Part shown: positions 57,950-64,000 of the stretch, one piece after another
Position numbering within the stretch: the stretch's first letter is position 1
Layout of the letters: the number at the start of each line of letters is the position of its first letter
Assembly (NCBI GenBank): GCA_023548195.1
Contig: JAJHZJ010000311.1
Span: 8,876,825-8,940,824, forward strand
Direction of reading: 5' to 3'
Origin: Bettongia penicillata ogilbyi
Taxonomy: Eukaryota; Chordata; Mammalia; Diprotodontia; Potoroidae
DNA length: 64,000 nucleotides
The notes under the pieces: model-generated
Databases searched by the model: none
Seen by the model: only the letters and a program-made list of their open reading frames with translations
What the model was told of the DNA's origin: nothing
Made by a program: the position numbers and the translations under genes

Positions 57950-58195
57950 TGTATGCCAACTAGGTAACATATTGGGTAGAACATTCGACCTGGAGTCAAG
58001 AAGAAAATCTGGATACTGACATTTACTAAATATGTGACCTGGGGCAAGATATTTATATTCTCCTTAACAGTTTCCTCAACTTTAAAATGGGGATCATAAT
58101 AGAAAGTTCCTCCCAGCATTGCAGTGAGAATTAAATGAGACAACATTTGTAATGAACTGTATACAGTGCCTAACATGTAGTCATTTAATAAATTT
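57950..58195 (+). mobile_element. THER1/MIR-type SINE inside CR1
   Basis: GGTAGAACATTCGACCTGGA, CAGTTTCCTCAACTTTAAAA and CATTGCAGTGAGAATTAAAT follow head, core and tail, ending in AATAAATTTAATTAAAT. Confidence 0.85.
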
Positions 58196-58334
58196 AATTA
58201 AATTATTTTAATTTTATTTTATTAATTTGATTTAAGTAAATAATTTAATTAATAGATATTCAATATATTTATGTTCTATATTTAATTTAGCATAATATAA
58301 TTTAAATTGAATTAATTTAATAAACAACAGGTTA
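58196..58334. repeat. TTTAATTAAAT-rich low-complexity tract
   Basis: Almost pure A/T with repeated AATTTAATTTA units, probably grown from the SINE tail. Confidence 0.8.
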
Positions 58335-58680
58335 TTAAATTGTTATATCCTCCATTCCTTATGCAACTCTGATAAAAATATTAACTGGCATAGAGCTATG
58401 TAAATAACCCTGTATTAGTTCACTAAAAGCCTCCTACCAACGTGATGTCAGACCATTAATGACTACTTTGGGGGCCAATTTTTAAGCAGAAAATCATCTC
58501 TACCACTACTATTTTTATCCTTTTCACAAGAGTCGTATGACTTTGTCAAATGGTTTGCTAAAATACCAATGAACTATGACCAATACTTATGATATACTAC
58601 TATAATAATTTCATAAAAATGAAAGTTTATTTTTCATAAATCTGTCAAGGTGACATGTTTCTACTCATTTTCCCATATGC
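58335..58680 (-). mobile_element. CR1/L3 LINE, continuation
   Basis: ACTTTGTCAAATGGTTTGCT, CCAATGAACTATGACCAATA and AAATCTGTCAAGGTGACATG match inverted CR1 beyond the SINE. Confidence 0.7.
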
Positions 58681-58689
58681 TCCTTTATT

Positions 58690-58900
58690 CTGCCTTTAAT
58701 ATAATGGATTTAAACCTGGAAGGAATCTCAAAGGTCAGTTAGTCAAACTTCTTATTCTTTCAGATAAGAACACCAATAGTCAGGGAAGTTAAGCGATTTG
58801 TCCCAAACCACACATGGAGTAAGTATCAAAGAGAGTTTTTAAAACCCACATCCTCTGATCCTAGAGTGGTGCACCAAATATATTCCACCTAATATATTCT
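58690..58900 (-). mobile_element. MIR-type SINE
   Basis: CAGGGAAGTTAAGCGATTTG and ACCACACATGGAGTAAGTAT are inverted core phrases. Confidence 0.65.
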
Positions 58901-58989
58901 GGTATTTCCCCAGGAATCAATATCATTAATGCTTAATTAGAGTGAGATCTTAGGTGTATTTGATTTGTTCTCATGGATTTGTTCTTGAC

Positions 58990-59700
58990 TGTGTTATTTA
59001 GCATTTTTAAGTCAATTTAGCATTAAAGTCAATGACTTTAATGAAGTCGTAAATGACAAAACCAAATACAATGACACTTAATAAAGATAAATGTGAATTC
59101 CTATGATGGGTTTTAAAAAATCAATTTCACAAGTCCAGGATCATGGAAACATAGCTATTCATCTGGTTTACAATCTCAAAATATCTCAAGAATGTGATAT
59201 GGCAGCACTAAAAACTATCTAAATTCTAACCTACAGTAAAAGAGGCATGACATTGAGAATAAAAACAGTAAGAGAAATCTATTTTACCTGAATTAGAGGT
59301 TCTGTGAATTATTGTGTTCAAGTACAGGTGCCACATTTTAGGAAAAATATTCATAATATAGTGAGCATCCTGAGAAGGCAAAAAGAATAGTGAAGGGTCC
59401 TAAGACCACACCACATGAGATTTGGAATGGAAGTTTAGCTCTCATTCAAGAAAACTTAGGAGATGCTGGGCAGTTGTCTTCAGGTATCTAAAATTCTGTA
59501 TTCTTGAAAAGGGCTTACATTTTCCTGCTTGGACCCAGGGGGCAAAATTAAGACTAAGGAGAAGGTGTAGATTCAGGTGGCTTGGTATGAAGAAACCTTT
59601 TCTAACAACTTTAGCTTTCAAATTTCCACTTTTTAGAACTGATTTTGAAGAGATTTTGGTCAAGTTTTGGTTGAATGAGTTGAATTCTGAAATCCCATCT
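58990..59700 (+). mobile_element. CR1/L3 LINE, plus orientation
   Basis: TGAGAAGGCAAAAAGAATAG, GGGCAGTTGTCTTCAGGTAT, GACCCAGGGGGCAAAATTAA and CTTTTCTAACAACTTTAGCT follow sense CR1 near its 3' end. The frames at 59422-59721 are part of it. Confidence 0.75.
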
Positions 59701-59784
59701 AACCCTCATATTCTGTCATAATGCGACTTCAAATATTGTTTTACCTACAGCCTCCACTTAATTATATTATTTATTTAATACTTA

Positions 59785-60445
59785 ATTTGATAGAACAAAA
59801 TATGTAAACTAATGCACTCTTGATGGAAATGTGAACTAGTTCAACTATTGTGGAGAAAAAAATTGGAATTATGCCCAAAGGGCTATAAAATGCTATATAC
59901 TCTCTCACCCTACAACACTGCTATGAGGCCTGTATCCTAAAGAAATCAAAGAAAAAGGAAAAGTGCCTACATGTGCAAAAATATTTGTAGTCATTCTTTT
60001 TGTGGTGGCAAATAATTGGAAACTTAGGGATTCCATATATTGGGAAATTCTGAACAAGTTATTGTGTATGATTGTGATGGAATACTATTGGGCCATAAGA
60101 AATAATGAAGTGGATGGTTTCAGAAAAAAAATGGCAAGACTTATATGAGCCAATGCAAAATGAACTAAATAAAATCAGGAGAATATTGTACCCAGTTACC
60201 ACAATATTGTGATGATGATTAACTGTGAAAGGCCTAGCTACTCTGATAAATACAATGATCCATGACACATCCAAAGGATTCATAATGGAAAATGCTATCA
60301 ATCTGTGGAGAGAGAACTAGTAAACTCTGAATGCATATTGAAGGATGATTTCTTTCACTTCATTTTTTTGCTTTTTTTCTTGTACAACATAGCTGATGCT
60401 ATGCGTGGTTGTTTAGATATTCATTTTTTTTAGACATATGATTAA
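59785..60445 (+). mobile_element. L1 3' end
   Basis: TGGTGGCAAATAATTGGAAA, GATTGTGATGGAATACTATT and GGATGGTTTCAGAAAAAAAA, then TACAATGATCCATGACAC, follow the L1 3'UTR. The final A tail is not clear. Confidence 0.8.
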
Positions 60446-60464
60446 TTGTTGTATTGGTAATGAT

Positions 60465-60572
60465 CTGTGCATTAATTAATAATATTTATTAATGACTAAT
60501 ATGGCAGGCACTATGCTAAATACTGAAGAAACAAATATGATAAAAAGGAATATAGTCCTTGCCCTTAAAGAG
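60465..60572 (-). mobile_element. L2 3' end
   Basis: TATGGCAGGCACTATGCTAA and TAGTCCTTGCCCTTAAAGAG match inverted L2. The L1 at 60573 is inserted next to or in it. Confidence 0.7.
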
Positions 60573-60930
60573 ATTAAAACATCTCATTGGAAAAACAACT
60601 AGCATGGAAAATAAATCAAGAGGAGATAATTTAAGAATTATTGGATTACCTGAAAGTCATGATCAAAAAGATAGTCTAGACATCATATTTCAAGAAATTA
60701 AAAAGATAAACTGACCTGTTAATGTACAACCAGAGGATAAAAGAGAAATTGAAAGAATCTATCTATCACCTTCTAAAGGAGATCCCCAAATGAAAACTGC
60801 CAGGAATATTATAAATTCCAGAGCTTCCAAGGCCAAGTAGAAAATATTGCATACAGCCAAAAAGAATTCAAATATCATGGAGCCACAATCAGGATAACAC
60901 AAGGCAATAGTGAAAAGCAAAACTGACTTT
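60573..60930 (+). pseudogene. L1 ORF1 RRM/C-terminal fragment
   Basis: Reads GDNLRIIGLPESHDQKDSLD-like sequence near 60625-60690 and MKTARNII-type sequence near 60790. It breaks off after the ITQ segment at about 60905. The YPAKL part of the C-terminal domain is missing. Several stops are present. Confidence 0.7.
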
Positions 60931-60999
60931 TGAGGAGCAACAGAAAAATAAAGAAAGAAAACAGGATAGGAAATATCCTGGAGGGAAATGGGATAAAGT

Positions 61000-62401
61000 A
61001 ATCATAACTGTGAATATGGATGGGATGAACTTACCCATAAAATGAAGGCAAAAGCAGAATGGATTAAAGACCCGAATCCAAAAATATACTGTTTACAAAA
61101 AACAGAAAACAAAAGAAAACACTTGAAACAGAGAGATATACAGAAAGTAAAAACAAGATAGAGCAAAATCTATTATACTTCAGCTGAAGTTATAAAAGTA
61201 GGAGTAGTAATCATGATCCCAGATAAGGAAAAAACAAAAATAGTTTTAATTTAGAGATAAGCATGAAACTGCATTACAATGAAAGGTACCATAGGTATGA
61301 AGAGATATCAATAATAAACACGTGTATCAAATAACATCGAATTTAAATTCTTAAAAGAAAAATTAAATAATTTACAGGAGGAAATAGACAGTAAAACTAT
61401 ACTGAAGGGGACCTCCACTTTGCCCTCGCAGAACTAAATAACTCTATCCAAAAAGTAAACAAGAAAGGAGTAAAGGAGACAAGTATAATTTTAGAAAAGC
61501 AGACAGAAATCTGGAGAAAATTGAATGGGAACAGCAAGGAGTACACCTTTTTTTTCCTCAGTTATCCATGGCACCTTACAAAAATTGAAATTGTTCTAGG
61601 CAATAAAAGCATCACAGCCAAATATAGGAAAGGATAAATATCAAATTCATCCTTTTCAGATAAGAATGCAATCATTATTAGACTTAATAAAGGGCCATGG
61701 AAAAATTAATTGGAGGCATTTAATGCTAAAGAATTAGTACATCAAAGAACAATCACAGAAATAATAAATAATTTCATTAAAAAGGACAACAATGAGAAAG
61801 CATTTTGATATTTGTACATGCAAATCTGCATTTGTGGAAAAATTTATATCTCTAAGTGCATTCTTCAATTAAACAGAGAAAGAACAGATCAATAAATTGC
61901 CCATGCAACTAAAAAATAACTACAAAAAGGAACAAATTTAAAATCCCCAATTAAATACCAAATTGGAAATTCTGAAAAATCAATGGAGAGATTAATAAAA
62001 TAGAAAGTTTAAAAAATTGAACTAAAAATAAAATTAGGAGATAATTTTATGAAAGACAAAACAACAAGCTAGATATACCATTAGTTAATTTGATTTAAGA
62101 AAAATAAGAAAGAAAAACAAATTACTTGTATAAAAAATGAAAAAGGGTGAGTATTCCATCAATAAAGATGTAATTAAAGCAATTATTAGAAGGTAAGTTC
62201 CCCAATAATATACCACTAAATCTAACAATCTGAGTGAAATGAAAGAATATTTACAAAAATATACAGGCTTAGAATTACAGAAGAAGGAATGGAATACTTA
62301 AATAATTATACCTAACAAAAAAAGAAATTGAATAAGCCAGAAATGAGCTCCAGGATCAGAGGATTCACAATTCAGTTCGACCAAACATTTAAAGAATGGT
62401 T
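61000..62401 (+). pseudogene. L1 ORF2 endonuclease and start of reverse transcriptase, decayed
   Basis: ORF2p nicks target DNA and reverse-transcribes element RNA. Read in pieces, the endonuclease N-terminus is TVNMDGMNLPIK near 61005. CLQKT at 61090-61104 has K where the catalytic Glu of the CLQET box belongs. GDLHFALAEL lies near 61407-61436, at the usual GD.N.AL box. WRKLNGNSKEYTFF is near 61515. The copy ends near 62400 in the segment that usually reads GPDGF..EFYQTFK. Many stops and frameshifts make it inactive. Confidence 0.75.
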
Positions 62402-62725
62402 ACTGGGGGTGAAGACAAGATGGTAGAATAACAGCAAGGACATCCTGGAGTGCTGTCCCCAAGCCCTGCCAAAATCCTGTAAAAAATCACTAAATAAATT
62501 AGAGAGCTTCAGAAACCACAGAATGCTAGAGTGTAGAAAATCTCCAACCAAGAAAGCTTGGAAGATCTCTGAGAGGTGTCCATTGCACCACACTGGGAGC
62601 AGAGCACAGTCCAATGTAGACCATGAGTGCACAGAGGAGACAGCAGCAGGCTTTGGGGAAACTGAATCTCTCACATCTCTGGAAGTTTATAGACTTCATA
62701 ACCCCAAAATTCTGAGGATAAATTC

Positions 62726-62731
62726 GAAGGT
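62726..62731. repeat. LTR target-site duplication, left
   Basis: GAAGGT, repeated at 63167-63172. Confidence 0.85.
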
Positions 62732-63166
62732 TGTCCCGTCCCGCGGGACTCAGTTATTCAGGGGGTCGAGGGGAACCCAGCCTGAAAGAGAAATGGGCGA
62801 GAAAAGGAGGGAGACCAAGCAGATTTTGTCAAGGTCTCAGTTTATTGAGCTTAGAGTACAACTTATATAGAAGAAACAGAAGCTTAGCCTTAGCAACAAT
62901 GGGTTCTAGCCATCATCTTATTGGTGGGGGAAGCTGCTTTGTCACTATTCTATTGGTGGAGGGGTGGGCTCGTAAAGGTTGTCCAGGTGTAGGCTTGGAA
63001 GGTTACTGAGAAGAAGTTTGGAAACCAAGGAGCTGTTACCAGGAGGATGTTTTGGAGTCGTTACCAAGAGGATTTTTTTGGAAACCAGAGACCTGCCACA
63101 GGGGGTGTGGTTCTCTCACGGGTGGGGGGGGGGGGTACCTGGGTTTGAGGCACTTAGGCCCCAACA
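62732..63166 (-). mobile_element. Solo LTR, class II (betaretrovirus-like), 6-bp target duplication
   Basis: The 435-bp block is TG...CA bounded and flanked by GAAGGT on both sides. On the minus strand it begins TGTTGGGGCCTAAG and ends GCGGGACGGGACA. Regulatory sites in order are two CCAAT boxes (inverse at 62952-62956 and 62920-62924), a TATATAA box (62863-62869) and AATAAA (62841-62846). The TATA and AATAAA are only about 20 bases apart, giving a very short R as in intracisternal-A-like LTRs. A 6-bp duplication also fits class II. No internal genes remain. A C12 run (G12 on plus, 63124-63135) lies near the U3 start. Confidence 0.85.
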
Positions 63167-63172
63167 GAAGGT
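63167..63172. repeat. LTR target-site duplication, right
   Basis: GAAGGT, matching 62726-62731. Confidence 0.85.
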
Positions 63173-63427
63173 CAGTAGGCAAAGCCTATGGGACCAGTGC
63201 AGGAGAGTGGAGTGGTCTAGCCCCAGCCCCAAGGCAACTGATGGGGAAAGGACTGAGGAAGCCATAGCAGCCACAGTAGCAGCATGAGCAGCTGCAGCCA
63301 CTGTTTCTGGAGCTCTAGGCCCACAGATTATCTGGAGGATTGAGCAGCTGACAGGACACCCCCATCCCCACTAGAAGCAGAGAACTACTTTGACATAGAA
63401 CTCAAAAGTCAAGTAAATGTCTGGGAA

Positions 63428-64000
63428 GTGAGCATAAACTGTACAAAGAATCCAACTGTAGAATCTTACTTTAGTGACAAGGAATACCCAAGCATGCAAA
63501 CAGAAGAAAAAAAAGTCAAAGCTCCACCATCCAAAGCCTCCAAGAAAAATATGAATTGGTCACAGGCCATAGAAGAACTAAAAAAGGATTTTGAAAATCA
63601 AGTAAGAGAAGTAGAGCAAAAATTGGGAAGAGAAATGAGAGTGATGCAAGAAAATCATGAAAAACTAGTCAATTGTTTGCTAAAGGAGACCACCCCAAAA
63701 TATTCTGAAGAGAATAATACTTTAGAAAATAGACAAACCCAAATGGCAAAAGAGATCCAAAAAGCCAATAAGGAGAAGAATGCTCTAAAAATCAGAATTG
63801 GCCAAATGGAAAAGGAGAGCCAAAAGCTCATTGAAGAAAATAATTCCTTAAAGATCAGAATGCAGCAGATGGAACTTAATGACTTTATGAAAAACAAGAA
63901 ATTATAAAATAAAGCCAAAGGAATGAAAAAATAGCAGACAATGCAAAACATCTCATTGGAAAAACAACAGACTGGAAAATAGATCCAGGAGAGACAATTT
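63428..64000 (+). pseudogene. L1/HAL1 ORF1, start codon lost and frameshifted
   Basis: Alignment with the ORF1 at 50341 puts the start at 63428, where ATG has become GTG. The reading is VSINCTKNPTVESYFSDKE, then a linker and a long coiled coil (LKKDFENQVREVEQKLGREM through QMEKESQKLIEENNSLKIRM). The frame is open for 159 codons and ends at TAA 63905-63907. A one-base deletion near 63893 (AACAAG versus AATCAAG at 40238) causes this. Beyond it the RRM start can be followed to the window edge. Confidence 0.8.

Larger units (their letters stand above)
60573..62401 (+). mobile_element. L1, 5'-truncated, ORF1 end and ORF2 first half
   Basis: It starts in the ORF1 RRM region (AAAACATCTCATTGGAAAAA), passes a shortened ORF1 end and runs through the ORF2 endonuclease into the start of the reverse-transcriptase region. 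It stops at CCAAACATTTAAAGAATGG, where a new L1 5' end begins. The remainder presumably lies beyond the window. Confidence 0.8.
62402..64000 (+). mobile_element. L1/HAL1 5' end and ORF1, runs off window; carries a solo LTR
   Basis: The 5' end has GAAGACAAGATGGTAGAAT near 62411, a YY1-like box, followed by a 5'UTR of the single-box type (AGAGAGCTTCAGAAACCACA, CATTGCACCACACTGGGAGC). A solo LTR splits the 5'UTR at 62731/63167. ORF1 starts at 63428. Whether ORF2 follows cannot be seen. Confidence 0.8.

Noticed and set aside
1..64000. CRISPR arrays, operons, phage or plasmid functions
   Set aside because: No regularly spaced repeats with unique spacers and no dense coding are present. Repeat content is mammalian.

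Overview
The window looks like mammalian, specifically marsupial (metatherian), intergenic DNA. The evidence is the repeat content. There are L1 and half-L1 (HAL1) elements whose ORF1 begins MPRKGKKNKTIESYFLG, a marsupial type as I recall it. There are MIR/THER1-like CORE-SINEs, tRNA-derived SINEs with an RTE/BovB-like tail (MAR1/SINE-1 class), many L2 and CR1/L3 remnants, and long CA/TG/TA microsatellites. The species cannot be fixed from this. Family names are from memory of consensus sequences; no search was run.

No host protein-coding gene, exon, tRNA, rRNA, CRISPR array or operon could be supported. Most open frames are short noise. The longer meaningful ones are decayed retrotransposon frames: HAL1/L1 ORF1 at 49251-50341, 63428-64000, 39970-40829, 14990-15967 and 30120-30684, and ORF2 pieces at 61000-62401 and 32850-33663.

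Layout. 1-668 is the 5' end of a minus-strand L1. 2.6-9.2 kb is mainly old L2, broken by SINEs, an L1 5'UTR-only insertion (3822-4556) and a solo LTR (8339-8778). 11281-11744 is a second solo LTR inside a SINE. 14457-16997 is a nearly complete minus-strand HAL1. 17-23 kb holds microsatellites and MIR/THER1 SINEs. 23.6-25.8 kb holds an ancient minus-strand LINE with a MDDIKVF reverse-transcriptase box, possibly Dong/R4-like. 28.5-33.8 kb is a cluster of L1 fragments in both orientations. 34-39.6 kb is mostly unassigned sequence with SINEs. 39970-41775 is a plus-strand HAL1. 42-46.7 kb is SINEs and simple repeats. 46976-51090 is a composite in which an intact-ended HAL1 (48152-51012, exact 14-bp target duplication) sits inside an older L1 5'UTR. 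54-56 kb holds an unidentified pair of related sequences. 57-59.7 kb is CR1/L3. 59.8-64 kb is a nested stack: L2, then L1, then an L1/HAL1 5' end, then a class II-like solo LTR.

Nothing here works together as a pathway. The interest lies in transposon structure: elements without ORF2, 5'UTR-only copies, paired YY1-like promoter boxes, and three solo LTRs with 4, 5 and 6-bp target duplications. I found no convincing novel biological system.
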